From Pseudoflavonifractor sp. AF19-9AC (lineage in GTDB: Bacteria; Bacillota; Clostridia; Oscillospirales; Oscillospiraceae), in NCBI RefSeq assembly GCF_003478995.1, contig NZ_QUGI01000001.1, forward strand, positions 467,875-531,874: a DNA stretch of 64,000 nucleotides, written 5' to 3'. How positions within the stretch are numbered: position 1 is the stretch's first letter; each line of letters begins with the position of its first letter. Positions 1 through 11,610 of the stretch are shown piece by piece. The notes below the pieces were generated by a model, which saw only the letters and a program-made list of their open reading frames with translations, searched no databases and was not told the origin of the DNA. The position numbers were made by a program, and so were the translations under genes.

Positions 1-4
1 GGAT

Positions 5-2125
<2,121 letters not shown>

Positions 2126-2310
2126 TCCCCTTTTTCACCTCAAGCAGACCATTGAATAAAGCTATGACTGCTCAAGGGAAATGTTATAGTGCTATTTTAG
2201 CATATGGACACAAAAAAGCAAGGGGATCAAAAGGGGGAGTTTTGCATTTTGACGTAAAAAACAAAGCAAGAAAAATGTTAAAGTATACAAAAAATAAGTA
2301 AGTGCCGTCT

Positions 2311-3747
2311 TCATACCTTCTGCCAGGTGTGACGGCTGAACAAAATCAGAATGGGCATGATCTCAAGTCGGCCGATCACCATGCAGGCGGACATGACAAG
2401 TTTTGACAAGGGAGAAAAGGCAGCAAAATTGCCCATGGGACCCACGATCTCCAGACCAGGGCCTACATTGCTCAGGCAGGTAAGGGCGGAACTGAAGGAA
2501 GTTGCGAAGGAGAAGTTGTCCAGGGAAATCACCAGAGTAGCGGTCATCAAAATCAGAATGTAGCAGCCCACAAAGGTAATTACGGAGTGGATAGTATCCT
2601 CATCCAGCACCTTTCCCTCCAGTTTGACCACTTCTACGGAGCGGGGATGAGAGATGCGGTGAAGCTCCCTCCGGATCGAACGGAGAAGGATCAGGACTCG
2701 AGAGCACTTCATGCCGCCGCCGGTGGAGCCGGCGCAGGCACCGCAGAACATGAGCAGAATCAGAATGGCCTGCGAGAACTGGGGCCACTGGACGAAGTCA
2801 GCGGTGGAGAAACCGGTGGTAGAAATGATGGATGCCACCTGGAACACGGAGTAACGCAGGCTCTGCCAGATGTTTTCATACAGAGGCAGGATGTCCACTG
2901 CAATGAAAATTGTGGCACCTGCCACTACCAGCAGGAAAAAGCGCAGCTCATCGCTGCTCAAAACTTCGCGGAACCGGCGGGTAAGCAGCAGGTAAAAGAG
3001 GGCGAAGTTCAACGAGAAGAGCAGAATGAAGACGGTGATAATGAGATCGATAGCAACGCTGCCGTAGGCACCCACGCTGATGTTGCGGTTGGAAAAACCG
3101 CCGGTGCCTGCGGAGGAAAACGCGTGAATAAAGCAATCATAGAGGGGCATGCCCGCCAGCTTCAAGCACAGGACCTCCGCCAGCGTCAGCACGCAGTAGA
3201 TTTGATAAAGAATCTTTGAGGTCTGGGCCTGCTTGGGCACCAGCTTGGAAAACACCGGACCGGGCGTTTCCGCCTGGGTCAGATAATGGGAACGGATTCC
3301 CATGGAGGGAACGATGGCGGTAGCCAGGACCAGTACGCCCATGCCGCCCATCCAGTGGGTAAAGGAACGCCAGAACAGGATTCCTCTGGAATGGGACTCA
3401 ATGTCAGTGAGGATGGAGGCACCGGTAGTGGTAAAGCCGGAGTAGGATTCAAAGAGGCAGTCCACAAAGGAAGGAAACTCGCCGGAAAAATAGAAGGGAA
3501 GAGCGCCGGCCAAGCCGGTGAGCAGCCAAATCAGTCCCACAGCAAAGAAGCCTTCCCGGGTGTAAAAGTGCTTCTTAGAGGGAATGTGAGCGAGAATAAG
3601 ACCGGCAGCCAGCAGAATGACTGCGGTAAAAATGAAGGGCCTGGGTGATTCTCCATAAAGCAGAGCGACAACAAGGGGCAGCAGCATGGCAACAGCTTCC
3701 AGTACCATGACCCGGCCCACCACCCGTAAAACCAGCTTATAGTTCAT
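2311..3747 (-). CDS. trkH: TrkH-family K+ transporter membrane subunit
   Basis: 478-aa polytopic membrane protein of the Trk/Ktr/HKT superfamily, forming the K+-translocating pore. It shows repeated membrane-pore-membrane units, with pore-loop motifs such as SGFTTTGAS (about residue 108), SSAGTGGFSN, ISTTGFSTAD and LSNVGPGL, whose glycines line the selectivity filter. The length is typical for TrkH. Its start overlaps the stop of trkA by 4 nt (ATGA-type overlap), so the two are translationally coupled and form the gate plus pore of one transporter. The product should act in the cytoplasmic membrane with TrkA bound on the inner face. Confidence 0.95.
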   Translation of the reverse strand: MNYKLVLRVVGRVMVLEAVAMLLPLVVALLYGESPRPFIFTAVILLAAGLILAHIPSKKHFYTREGFFAVGLIWLLTGLAGALPFYFSGEFPSFVDCLFESYSGFTTTGASILTDIESHSRGILFWRSFTHWMGGMGVLVLATAIVPSMGIRSHYLTQAETPGPVFSKLVPKQAQTSKILYQIYCVLTLAEVLCLKLAGMPLYDCFIHAFSSAGTGGFSNRNISVGAYGSVAIDLIITVFILLFSLNFALFYLLLTRRFREVLSSDELRFFLLVVAGATIFIAVDILPLYENIWQSLRYSVFQVASIISTTGFSTADFVQWPQFSQAILILLMFCGACAGSTGGGMKCSRVLILLRSIRRELHRISHPRSVEVVKLEGKVLDEDTIHSVITFVGCYILILMTATLVISLDNFSFATSFSSALTCLSNVGPGLEIVGPMGNFAAFSPLSKLVMSACMVIGRLEIMPILILFSRHTWQKV

Positions 3748-5153
3748 TGGGCGCCCTCCGTTTGCTGGGACAGGTCGCTGGCACCGAAGGTATCCGCTTT
3801 GTAAATATCATTCAGGTCCAGAATACCGCTTCCCCGGGAAATAATGATGACATTGTCTCCGGCCTGGAGAGAGGAGGACCCCTCCGGGATAATAATTGCG
3901 CCGTCCCGAACAATGACCGAGAGCAGGATTCCGGGCTTCAGCCGCAGATCTTTCAGGGGAACACCCAAATAACGGGTGGAAGGGCTGACGGTAAATTCCA
4001 TGGCCTCCGCCGCGCCATCGGCAATGCGGTAAAGGGCGTTCATCACGCTGCCCTGGGAATTTTCCATGCCTCGGACCACCTGGAGAATTTGCTGAGCGGT
4101 AATCAGTTTGGGGGAGATGACGCTGTCCAGGCCGATGGCCCGGGCGATACTGGCGTAATTCTGGCGATTCGACTTGGCGATTACTTTGGAGATTCCCTGC
4201 TGCATGGCGTACAGAGAGATGATCAGATTGTCCTCATCCCGGTCAGTAAGGGCCACAAAGGCATCAGAGTCCGGCAGACGTTCCGATTCCAGCAGCTCCT
4301 GATCCGTACCGTCACCGCACAGGACGGTGGTGTGGGGCAGCCGCTCACTGATCAGGCGGCAGCGCTCCTCGTTCTTCTCCACCAGCTTGATTTTAATTTT
4401 CATCTTGTCCAGAATGGCGGCCAGATACATGGAGATTTTTCCGCCACCCACAATAAAGACGTTTTTCACCTGGGGCGTATAGCGGCCCAAGGTGTGGAAA
4501 AACTGGTCCAGACTGGTGGGGCGGCCGATGAGGTAGAGCTTGTCCCCGGCCTGGGGAACGAAGGCACCATTGGGAATAATGACCTCCTCGCCCCGTTCCA
4601 CTGCGCAGAAGAGGAGGGAGAGCTTTTTGACCTGAGCGGACAGGTCGCGCAGAGGCTTGCCCACCATAAAGTCCTCCTGCAGCAGTCGGAAGCCCATCAG
4701 CTCCACACGCCCACGGCAGAATGTTTCGATGTTGGCGGCAGAGGGGAAGCGAAGCAGACGGGAGATTTCCACAGCAGTGGCATTTTCAGGGTTTATGATC
4801 ATGTCAATGCCAAGAATACGCCGCAAATCATTCATGCCGGCGGCATATTCCGGGTTGCGGATGCGGGCAATGGTGTATTTGGTCCCCAGGTTTTTTGCGG
4901 TCAGACAGCAGACCATGTTGACTTCGTCGGAGTTGGTCGCGGAAATCAGCAAATCAGCGGAATCCGCACCGGCCTCCCGCAGGGTAGAGGCAGAGACACC
5001 GTTGCCGCGGATTCCCATAATGTCCAGCGTGTCGGCGGCCCTGTGAAGAGCGCTTTCATTGGAGTCCACAACAACGACGTCATGTTCCTCCCGCACCAGT
5101 TGTTCCGCCAGTGTAAATCCAACTTTTCCATTGCCCACAATGACAATTTTCAT
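3744..5153 (-). CDS. trkA: Trk system K+ uptake regulatory protein TrkA
   Basis: 469-aa cytoplasmic gating subunit. It contains two tandem RCK_N (Rossmann NAD-binding) plus RCK_C units. The first nucleotide-binding loop is at the extreme N-terminus (VIVGNGKVGFTLAEQL) and the second begins near residue 228 (VFIVGGGKISMYLA). Duplicated RCK halves and this length are diagnostic for TrkA rather than the single-unit KtrA. It is first in a trkA-trkH operon on the minus strand, and its stop overlaps the trkH start. Binding of NAD(H) or ATP/ADP is expected to gate TrkH. This is established for the family, not seen here. Confidence 0.95.
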   Translation of the reverse strand: MKIVIVGNGKVGFTLAEQLVREEHDVVVVDSNESALHRAADTLDIMGIRGNGVSASTLREAGADSADLLISATNSDEVNMVCCLTAKNLGTKYTIARIRNPEYAAGMNDLRRILGIDMIINPENATAVEISRLLRFPSAANIETFCRGRVELMGFRLLQEDFMVGKPLRDLSAQVKKLSLLFCAVERGEEVIIPNGAFVPQAGDKLYLIGRPTSLDQFFHTLGRYTPQVKNVFIVGGGKISMYLAAILDKMKIKIKLVEKNEERCRLISERLPHTTVLCGDGTDQELLESERLPDSDAFVALTDRDEDNLIISLYAMQQGISKVIAKSNRQNYASIARAIGLDSVISPKLITAQQILQVVRGMENSQGSVMNALYRIADGAAEAMEFTVSPSTRYLGVPLKDLRLKPGILLSVIVRDGAIIIPEGSSSLQAGDNVIIISRGSGILDLNDIYKADTFGASDLSQQTEGAQ

Positions 5154-5260
5154 TCAGAGCACCCTTTCCAGCAAAATCAAGATTTTCTCCTGAATCAAGC
5201 ACAAAACACACAATATCCCCTGTCAGAAGTGAAAACGGCACACAGGGAAACGAAATGGAT

Positions 5261-5962
5261 TCAGATTGTCCACTCTCCGTGGACCACACCCACCAGGAGC
5301 CAGTTGGAATCCTGGTTCTCAAAGACCAGTTTTAAGGAGCACCAGTCCAGTCCTTCGCCGGTTTCTCCCTGTTCCGGGAAACAAAAATCCACAAAGCGGC
5401 CCTGAGGATAGGCCTCTTTCAGATTTTCCAGCGCATTGCCGTGCATCAGAATGCGGTCAATTCCAATTTGCGGGGCCTGTGTATAATCTGCGTTGAAAAC
5501 GTAGTGCTTAAAATAGTCTGCCATCGTCATTTCAATGGGAGTCCCTCTGCCATCCACAGTCCCCCAAGTGTACACCGTGGTATCCTGGGAGAGATTCATA
5601 ATTTCTTCCCGGGAAAAGACACGGTCCGAATCCGGATCTACTGTGGAGTAAGGGGTAAAGGTGACACCCTTGGCAGGATGGACAAAAGAGGCCACTGTAC
5701 TGTAGTCCTGCTGACGCAGGGCCCGGACTACGGTGCAGGCGGCATTCAGAAGAGGAAAATTGCTGCTGTTGTCCAAGGGAGGCGTATTTGAGGGCGTCTG
5801 TGTGCCCACAGAATTGGCGTCGGAGGATTGGACAGAAACAGTATGGCTCAAAGCCGGAGCAGCCGGGACAGAGGGCTTATCCCAGGGCATGGGCAGCAGA
5901 CTGCCCACCAGCAGACCTACGATTAGACACAAAAAGGAAGAAAAGAAAAAGGAACGCTTCAT
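5261..5962 (-). CDS. Exported protein of unknown function
   Basis: 233 aa from the ATG at 5962, chosen because AGGAGG lies 9-10 nt upstream; an upstream in-frame start lacks such a site. The N-terminus MKRSFFFSSFLCLIVGLLVGSL is a signal peptide or anchor, followed by a Ser/Thr/Pro-rich low-complexity linker (about 35-70). A compact C-terminal domain starts near LLNAACTVVRALRQQDY and ends in a Trp-containing VVHGEWTI. I recognise the domain as recurring in Clostridia but know no function. It sits upstream of trkA on the same strand with about 107 nt between them. Confidence 0.75.
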   Translation of the reverse strand: MKRSFFFSSFLCLIVGLLVGSLLPMPWDKPSVPAAPALSHTVSVQSSDANSVGTQTPSNTPPLDNSSNFPLLNAACTVVRALRQQDYSTVASFVHPAKGVTFTPYSTVDPDSDRVFSREEIMNLSQDTTVYTWGTVDGRGTPIEMTMADYFKHYVFNADYTQAPQIGIDRILMHGNALENLKEAYPQGRFVDFCFPEQGETGEGLDWCSLKLVFENQDSNWLLVGVVHGEWTI

Positions 5963-6106
5963 AAAAAGAAAACCTCCTGGGAACATGTGACCAGGGCAAA
6001 AACTCCCGGAAATCAATGCCGGACAAGGGAAAGACCCCGGTTGCTGCAGATGCCGTCGGCACTGTCAGACGCAGCGCATGGATTGGAGGATAGAATCCGA
6101 CAATTT

Positions 6107-6129
6107 TATAATGAGTATGAGACATTATA
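6107..6129. promoter_or_regulatory. Inverted repeat in divergent intergenic region
   Basis: TATAATG, 9 nt, CATTATA: a perfect 7-bp inverted repeat in an AT-rich patch. It lies in the roughly 370-bp gap between the minus-strand exported-protein gene and the plus-strand 300-aa membrane protein gene. It could be an operator or overlapping -10 elements. Nothing else is seen in this gap. Confidence 0.3.
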
Positions 6130-6328
6130 GTATAAAAGAGAGGAGAGGTCAAGGATAGGAGGTCATCAGAACAAAGAGCGCAGAGAAGAATACAGGCCAA
6201 AATGGACACATTTCCTCGGTTCTTCCACCACAATCCTTGGCAGCGGGGGAAGCGGGGTGGTATAATAAATTTGGGAAATTCCTCGCATTCGTGCCTTGAT
6301 GCCGAACATGTTGTGAGGAGGGATTGGA

Positions 6329-7231
6329 ATGAATGGCAGCAGAAACCATCTGAAAAAGCTCTGCCTTGTGTGTCTGCTGCTGTCCCTGTTCTGCCTGCCG
6401 GTCCATGCCGATGTGGGTCCCAAGCCCTCAGTGACCATTACCCTGGAGGGAGTGGGGGGACAGGCGTGCTGGGGAACTCTGCTGACGCCCCAGCGCTCCA
6501 CTGGACCCTATAGCGCATCGGATACGCTGGAGCTGTCCGAGGGGCTGGAGTCGGGAGAGCGGGAGGCCTGGGAGCAGTTTTTCCGACTGGAGCAGGAGAA
6601 CGGGGAGGGACTCTCCTTTCTTAACTATGTGGATGACTGCTCCGATGGACAGTTCAGCTGGACCTACCGCCCGCCATCGGAATTCCAGCTTGCCCTCTGG
6701 TTTCCCGAGACTAAGACTCTGCTGGTCAGTGAGCGGGAGGAGAGCTACGCCTTTGACAGCTACTTTGCCTTCTCCCTGAAGGAGGTCATTCTGACGGAAG
6801 GGGAACAGACTGGCCTGCCCCTAGCTCACAGCTACCCCTACGGAAGGGAATTTCTGGCCTTTCTGGGCCGGGTTGCCCTTACGGTGGGAATCGAGCTGCT
6901 GATCGCCTGGGGAGTGGGGTTCCGGAGCCGCCGACAGCTGAACATCATTCTAATTGCCAACCTGATTACCCAAGGACTTCTGAATCTGGGGCTCAATCTT
7001 TACACCTATTTCTGCGGGGCGCTTGTCGGAATGGCCGGGATTCTTATGCTGCCGGTCTATCTGCTGGCTGAACTGATGGTGGTGGCAGTGGAGCTGTGCC
7101 TTTACCGCAGGCTGCTGGCGGGGCGGGAGGGAATGTCTAGGGAACGGGTGACGGCCTATACCTGGGCGGCCAATCTGTTGTCTCTGCTTGTGGGATACAT
7201 CCTGTCTTTCCTGCTGTCTGGCCTGTTTTGA
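6329..7231 (+). CDS. Signal-peptide membrane protein, tandem paralogue 1
   Basis: 300 aa; start ATG preceded by GAGGAGG. A cleavable signal (CLVCLLLSLFCLPVHA, about 12-27) leads into an exported domain beginning DVGPKPSVTI, with a conserved DDCSDGQF motif near residue 108. Four hydrophobic segments follow between about 180 and 300, with a short basic loop after the first (RSRRQL). The C-terminal membrane part resembles small ECF/VanZ-like membrane domains only in general appearance. It is about two-thirds identical to the next gene, which has the same length, so the pair arose by tandem duplication. No function is recognised. Confidence 0.8.
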   Translation: MNGSRNHLKKLCLVCLLLSLFCLPVHADVGPKPSVTITLEGVGGQACWGTLLTPQRSTGPYSASDTLELSEGLESGEREAWEQFFRLEQENGEGLSFLNYVDDCSDGQFSWTYRPPSEFQLALWFPETKTLLVSEREESYAFDSYFAFSLKEVILTEGEQTGLPLAHSYPYGREFLAFLGRVALTVGIELLIAWGVGFRSRRQLNIILIANLITQGLLNLGLNLYTYFCGALVGMAGILMLPVYLLAELMVVAVELCLYRRLLAGREGMSRERVTAYTWAANLLSLLVGYILSFLLSGLF

Positions 7232-7359
7232 GCCCATGAGGGCTGAGCGGATGATAACTCATGCACGACAAAAGGGAAAGGAGAGGACCACCAGGAAAAG
7301 AGCGGAAAAAGTTCATTGTATTCGCTGCCTTGCTGATGATACTGTGAGGAGGAATTGGA

Positions 7360-8262
7360 ATGAAAGAAAAAAGGAACCGTTTGAAAAAGTTCTGCCTTGT
7401 GTGTCTGCTGCTGCCCCTGTTCTGCCTGCCCGTTCACGCCGATGTGGCGCCCAAGCCCTCCATAACCGTGGATCTGAAAGGCCTGGAGGGCCGGACGTGC
7501 TGGGGAACACTCCTCTCTGCCCAGGAATCCACCGGCCGCTTTGGAACGGTGGATTCCCTGGACCACCCTGAGTGGTATGCTGCGGAGAAGTGGGAGGCCA
7601 AAGAGCAGTTTTTCCGGCTGGGGCAGGAGAACGAGGAGGGGTTTTATTTTCTCGACTATATGGATGACTGCTCCGACGGTCAGTTTATCTGGCCCTCCTA
7701 TCCGCCCTCGGAATTTCAGCTGGCCCTGTGGTTTCCCGATACCAAGACCCTGCTGGTCAGTGAGACGGAGAAACGCTATGCCTTTGACAGCTACTTTACT
7801 CTGTCCCTGGAGGAGCTCACATTGACACAGGGCGAGCAGACCGGACTGCCCCTGTCCCACAGCTACCCATATGGAAAGGAGCTTTTGGCCTTTCTGGGGC
7901 GGGTGGCCCTTACCGTTGGAATCGAGGTGCTGGCCGCGCTGCCCTTCGGCCTCTGGAGGCGCCGGCAGCTGAAGGTTATCCTGAAGACCAATATCGCCAC
8001 CCAGGGATGCCTGAACGTGGGAGTCAATCTGTTCACCTATTTCGGTGGAGCGCTGGCAGGGGCAACCATGATTTTCATGACGCCGGTGTACCTGCTGGCC
8101 GAGCTGGTGGTGGTGGGGCAGGAGCTGATCACGTACCACCGCCTGCTGTCCGGGCAGGAGGGCGTGACCAAGGGGCGGGTGACGGCCTATACCTGGACAG
8201 CCAACGCACTGTCCTTTGTCGTTGGATATTTGCTGTCCTTCCAGGTCTCTGTCCTGTTCTAA
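7360..8262 (+). CDS. Signal-peptide membrane protein, tandem paralogue 2
   Basis: 300 aa, collinear with its upstream neighbour. It has the same signal peptide (CLVCLLLPLFCLPVHA), exported domain start DVAPKPSITV, a DDCSDGQF motif and four C-terminal membrane segments. The upstream sequence GTGAGGAGG..TTGGAATG is also shared, so the duplication included the ribosome site. Divergence is greatest in the exported domain around residues 35-80 and in the loop WRRRQLKVI. Transcription runs into a GC-rich hairpin that separates it from the convergent two-component operon. Function unknown. Confidence 0.8.
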   Translation: MKEKRNRLKKFCLVCLLLPLFCLPVHADVAPKPSITVDLKGLEGRTCWGTLLSAQESTGRFGTVDSLDHPEWYAAEKWEAKEQFFRLGQENEEGFYFLDYMDDCSDGQFIWPSYPPSEFQLALWFPDTKTLLVSETEKRYAFDSYFTLSLEELTLTQGEQTGLPLSHSYPYGKELLAFLGRVALTVGIEVLAALPFGLWRRRQLKVILKTNIATQGCLNVGVNLFTYFGGALAGATMIFMTPVYLLAELVVVGQELITYHRLLSGQEGVTKGRVTAYTWTANALSFVVGYLLSFQVSVLF

Positions 8263-8277
8263 TCTTTGAAAAGCCGT

Positions 8278-8306
8278 GCGGCGCCGCCCAACTTGGGCGG
8301 CGCCGC
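8278..8306. terminator. GC-rich hairpin between convergent genes
   Basis: A 12-bp perfect stem (GCGGCGCCGCCC, loop AACTT) lies between convergent genes. There is no clear U-run on the plus side and only CTTTTC on the minus side. It is a probable weak bidirectional terminator. Confidence 0.55.
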
Positions 8307-8327
8307 TACACTTATAGCAGGGATAGA

Positions 8328-10412
8328 TTAGTTCGCCTGAGGCAGGGAGACGGTAGCTTTGAACAGGTCTCCATCCACAGCCAGGGAGAAGGTCCCTCCC
8401 TGAAGCTCGGTGAGGCTGCGGGCAATGGACAGGCCCAGACCGGAGCCTTCGGTGGTCCGGGATTCCTCTCCACGGACAAAGCGCTCCATAAGCCGCTCCG
8501 GGGGAATGTTCAATGCCTCACGGGAAATGTTTTTCACAGACAGAGAGACCTGTCCCTTGCCCCGTGTCAGATCCAGATAGACCCGAGTGCCCTCCATGGC
8601 GTACTTGGCGCAGTTGGACAGCAGGTTGTCGATCACTCGCCACAGATGCCGTCCGTCGGCATATACCCAGGTTTCCCCTTCGGGCAAGTTGGAGACCACG
8701 GTCAGCTTTCGCTCCTCCAGTTTTTCCGTCCACTCACCCAGAGCCTGGTCGATGAGCTGTGCCATGCCGATTTTTTCCCGGTTGACACTCAGCACACCGG
8801 TGGATGCCTTGCTGGCCTCCACCAGGTCTTCCGTGAGTTTTTTCAGGCGCTGAGACTTGCGGTCCAATACCTCAATGTACTCCAGAGCCTTGGGGTCATC
8901 TTGGCGGGTAGCCTTCAGGAGATTGACGTAATTGATAATCGAGGTGAGAGGGGTTTTCAGGTCGTGGGAGACGTTGGTAATGAGCTCGGCCTTGAAGCGC
9001 TCGCTCTTCATCTGTTCGTCCACGGCGCTGGCCATGCCCACGGAAATGTTGTTGAGATCTTCTGCGTAGAGCTTCAGGTCCCGGGGCATGCGCTGGGTTT
9101 CAATCTGATGGTGCAGGTTGCCGGAGGCCAGTGCCTGGCTTCCCTTACGAAGACGGCGGAAATTGACGGTCCACCAGCACAGAGCCAGCAACACCAGGAA
9201 ATTGAGGCATAGCCAGAGACCAGTAAAGAGTTCATTATACTGGCCCTGGGTAAACAGCACCAGATTGAGGAAAAAGTAGAGTAAAAATGCCATAATGACT
9301 CTCCAGGTCAGGGGAATACTGAGAATGAAATCGCGGATGGTCAAAACCAGCCACCGGATGACCAGACAGATCACGGAGGTTTTCACGAAGGAATGTCCTT
9401 TGCACCGTACGGCGATGGTGCGCAGCAGCAGAGACACAGTACCGACGGCGAGGGTGGACAACAGGGAAATGACATAAGTCATGAGACTGGTCTCCGTTGC
9501 CGTGGAGGTTGACACTGCTGAATAGTAGGCGTTGAGCAGGGACAGATAAGTATCAGTGGCCTGCAGGCCGCCCCAGAGTAGGAAAAAGAGGACGATCAGA
9601 GTGGTCAGAAGATGGATTTCCACAAAGGCGTGCTCCGGCCAGAAAAGGGTAATACCCTCCTGACCTGCCTTGTGCCCTGCGGTCCAAAGGGCGTACCCCA
9701 GGGCAATCAGGGCCAGAATACCGCAAACACTGGCGCCGATGATCAAGGGAAGGAACTGGGCGCTGGCAGTGGAGCAGTTCTGATACAGGGCGGTAAACTC
9801 ATCGGAAATGGTTTCTGGTGGGACGGAGGGGACCCCGTAAGCCAGAATGTAGACAGGAACAGATCCGGTCAATGTTCCCAGTGTGCCCCGACCACCCCAT
9901 ACGTCATAGAGCGATAGGGAACCCCATTCCAGGGAGGAAGTGCTCCATTGAAAGGAACCGTCCAGATCAGAGAGGGTTTGTGGGGAGAGGATGGAATAAT
10001 AGACCTGATCCACCACCTGGGAGAGCCGCTCATCTTCGCCCAGATTGGATTTGAAAACAGTTCCGTCCGAGGTGCGAAGCTGATAGCGGAAGGCAGTGGC
10101 CTCTGCGCTCAGTTCGGTTTCGGCGGTCTGAATGTCATCCTGCAGCTGCATCAGATCCATCTCATCCTGGGTGTACGAAAAATCGTTGGCCAGCAGGAAA
10201 TCCCAATCGATCGAGTCGATAAAGTACTGGGCCAACTGATCCCGTCGCTCCTGCAGCAGAACGGAAAAGGCAGCGGTGCTCTGCCAGTCCCCCACCGCCA
10301 GAATGGCGGAGGAAGCGGCGGACAGTCCCATCTGCACTCCGGCAAAGGTAAAGACTAGAAGCAGGGCCCAGGACAACAGCTTGCCCACCGGGCTGCTCTG
10401 AATGCGTGCCAT
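8328..10412 (-). CDS. Membrane sensor histidine kinase
   Basis: 694 aa. A first membrane segment (about 12-35) is followed by an extracytoplasmic sensing region to about residue 205, then a cluster of six or so membrane segments (about 210-415) and a cytoplasmic kinase. The H-box is NVSHDLKTPLTSI, the N-box is RVIDNLLSNCAKYA and the G-box is EGSGLGLSIA, so autophosphorylation on His and ATP binding look intact. The ATG overlaps the response-regulator stop by one base (TAATG), giving a coupled RR-HK operon. The ligand is unknown. The extracellular loop plus many membrane segments is a common layout in Clostridia for cell-envelope sensing, which is inference only. Confidence 0.93.
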   Translation of the reverse strand: MARIQSSPVGKLLSWALLLVFTFAGVQMGLSAASSAILAVGDWQSTAAFSVLLQERRDQLAQYFIDSIDWDFLLANDFSYTQDEMDLMQLQDDIQTAETELSAEATAFRYQLRTSDGTVFKSNLGEDERLSQVVDQVYYSILSPQTLSDLDGSFQWSTSSLEWGSLSLYDVWGGRGTLGTLTGSVPVYILAYGVPSVPPETISDEFTALYQNCSTASAQFLPLIIGASVCGILALIALGYALWTAGHKAGQEGITLFWPEHAFVEIHLLTTLIVLFFLLWGGLQATDTYLSLLNAYYSAVSTSTATETSLMTYVISLLSTLAVGTVSLLLRTIAVRCKGHSFVKTSVICLVIRWLVLTIRDFILSIPLTWRVIMAFLLYFFLNLVLFTQGQYNELFTGLWLCLNFLVLLALCWWTVNFRRLRKGSQALASGNLHHQIETQRMPRDLKLYAEDLNNISVGMASAVDEQMKSERFKAELITNVSHDLKTPLTSIINYVNLLKATRQDDPKALEYIEVLDRKSQRLKKLTEDLVEASKASTGVLSVNREKIGMAQLIDQALGEWTEKLEERKLTVVSNLPEGETWVYADGRHLWRVIDNLLSNCAKYAMEGTRVYLDLTRGKGQVSLSVKNISREALNIPPERLMERFVRGEESRTTEGSGLGLSIARSLTELQGGTFSLAVDGDLFKATVSLPQAN

Positions 10413-11107
10413 TACACCGACCCCTTTTCCATCTTATAACCCAGTCCCCACACTACCTTCAGCCAGCGGGGGTCGGCGGGGTTAATTTCAATTTTCTCCC
10501 GCAGATGACGGATGTGGACGGCCACGGTGTTCTCCGAGCCGTAGGCCGGGTCATTCCACACCTGTTCATAGATCTGCGCGGAGGAGAAGACCTGACCGGG
10601 GTGGGACATGAGCAGCTTTAAAATGTTATACTCAATGGGCGTGAGGGCCACTGGCTCGCCATCCACCGTTACCTGCTTGGCGCTGTCATCCATGGAGATG
10701 GGACCCACGGTAAGCAGACCAGGTCCCCGATCAGCGCCGCCCAAGCTGGTGTACCGACGCAGCTGGGACTTGACCCGGGCGATGACCTCCAGGGGGTTAA
10801 AGGGCTTGGTGATGTAGTCATCGGCTCCGATGTTCAGACCCAGGATTTTATCGGAATCCTCGCTTTTGGCCGTGAGGAGAATGATGGGGACGTTGCTGTC
10901 CTCCCGGAGCTTGGCAGTGGTACGAATGCCGTCCAGTTCGGGCATCATGATATCCATTAAAATAAGGTGGATTTCATTTTGCTCCGCCGCTTTCAGTGCC
11001 TCACGTCCGTTGTAGGCCTTAATGGTGCGGTAGCCCTCGCTGGTCAAATAGATATCCAGAGCAGAGACGATGTCCTTGTCGTCATCACAGATTAAAATGT
11101 TGTACAT
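10412..11107 (-). CDS. OmpR/PhoB-family response regulator
   Basis: 231 aa from the ATG at 11107, with AGGGGAAGG upstream; a longer in-frame start would add 14 residues without homology. The receiver domain shows the acidic pocket DDD near residues 8-10, the phospho-acceptor in ILMDIMMPE, and the conserved Lys in LLTAKSEDSDK and ITKPF. The C-terminal winged helix (about 130-228) ends with the typical ENTVAVHIRHLREKIE recognition region. It is the first gene of a two-gene operon with the histidine kinase, likely controlling envelope-related genes that are not identifiable here. Confidence 0.94.
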   Translation of the reverse strand: MYNILICDDDKDIVSALDIYLTSEGYRTIKAYNGREALKAAEQNEIHLILMDIMMPELDGIRTTAKLREDSNVPIILLTAKSEDSDKILGLNIGADDYITKPFNPLEVIARVKSQLRRYTSLGGADRGPGLLTVGPISMDDSAKQVTVDGEPVALTPIEYNILKLLMSHPGQVFSSAQIYEQVWNDPAYGSENTVAVHIRHLREKIEINPADPRWLKVVWGLGYKMEKGSV

Positions 11108-11307
11108 AGCAGCCTTCCCCTGTCCCTTATAATTTCTTATTGGTAGCATAACATAGACACTTTAAGTTGCAAGTGAGAAAGTATTAAGAAGGACTTAAGA
11201 ATCCTGGTGCCAGTTCACTATATCATGTTTTATGGTTCCCCGCAACTGAGACAGAAGGGAGCGGAGAAGGGCGAAAAAAGAAAAAATAAGAAAAATAAAA
11301 AAACCTC

Positions 11308-11336
11308 TTGCATTTTGAATTTAGGTGTGCTACAAT
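11308..11336 (+). promoter_or_regulatory. Promoter of tRNA-Arg
   Basis: TTGCAT, 17-nt spacer, TACAAT, ending 38 nt before the tRNA. The arrangement and distance fit a SigA promoter driving the tRNA gene. Confidence 0.65.
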
Positions 11337-11374
11337 AACTGAGCTGTCAGGGAGAACGCTCCTTGAAACAGTAT

Positions 11375-11451
11375 GCGGCTGTAGCTCAGTTGGATAGAGT
11401 GTTTGGCTACGAACCAAAAGGTCGGGGGTTCGAATCCCTTCAGCCGTACCA
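11375..11451 (+). tRNA. tRNA-Arg (anticodon ACG)
   Basis: Complete cloverleaf. The 7-bp acceptor stem (GCGGCTG with CAGCCGT, one G-U), D-arm GCTC/GAGT, anticodon stem TTTGG/CCAAA with loop CTACGAA, and T-arm with TTCGAAT are all present. The discriminator A and CCA are encoded. The ACG anticodon (A34 modified to inosine) decodes CGU/CGC/CGA. An accessory island starts just downstream, so the 3' end is a candidate integration site. Confidence 0.97.
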
Positions 11452-11479
11452 ACTAAGGTTGCTGAAAAAGATGCAACCC

Positions 11480-11509
11480 CTGAAACCCTTGCTGCGGCAA
11501 GGGTTTCAG
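11480..11509 (+). repeat. Perfect inverted repeat after tRNA-Arg
   Basis: A 13-bp perfect stem (CTGAAACCCTTGC, loop TGCG) lies 29 nt downstream of the tRNA, without a U-run. It may be the tRNA terminator or a recombinase arm site at the island edge. At 11571-11590 there is also a sequence resembling a T-arm on the minus strand. Confidence 0.45.
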
Positions 11510-11610
11510 CCGTTTCAGAGGACAAAATCGAGCACCAGACGAGATGGAGATGCAAAAGGCCATTTTCGTGATGTGGGGTGATTCGAACCTCTGAGCAAAG
11601 AGAAAACAGC

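Noticed and set aside
3747-5405. Plus-strand 552-aa frame opposite trkA
   Set aside because: Antisense shadow; TrkA motifs on the minus strand are unambiguous.
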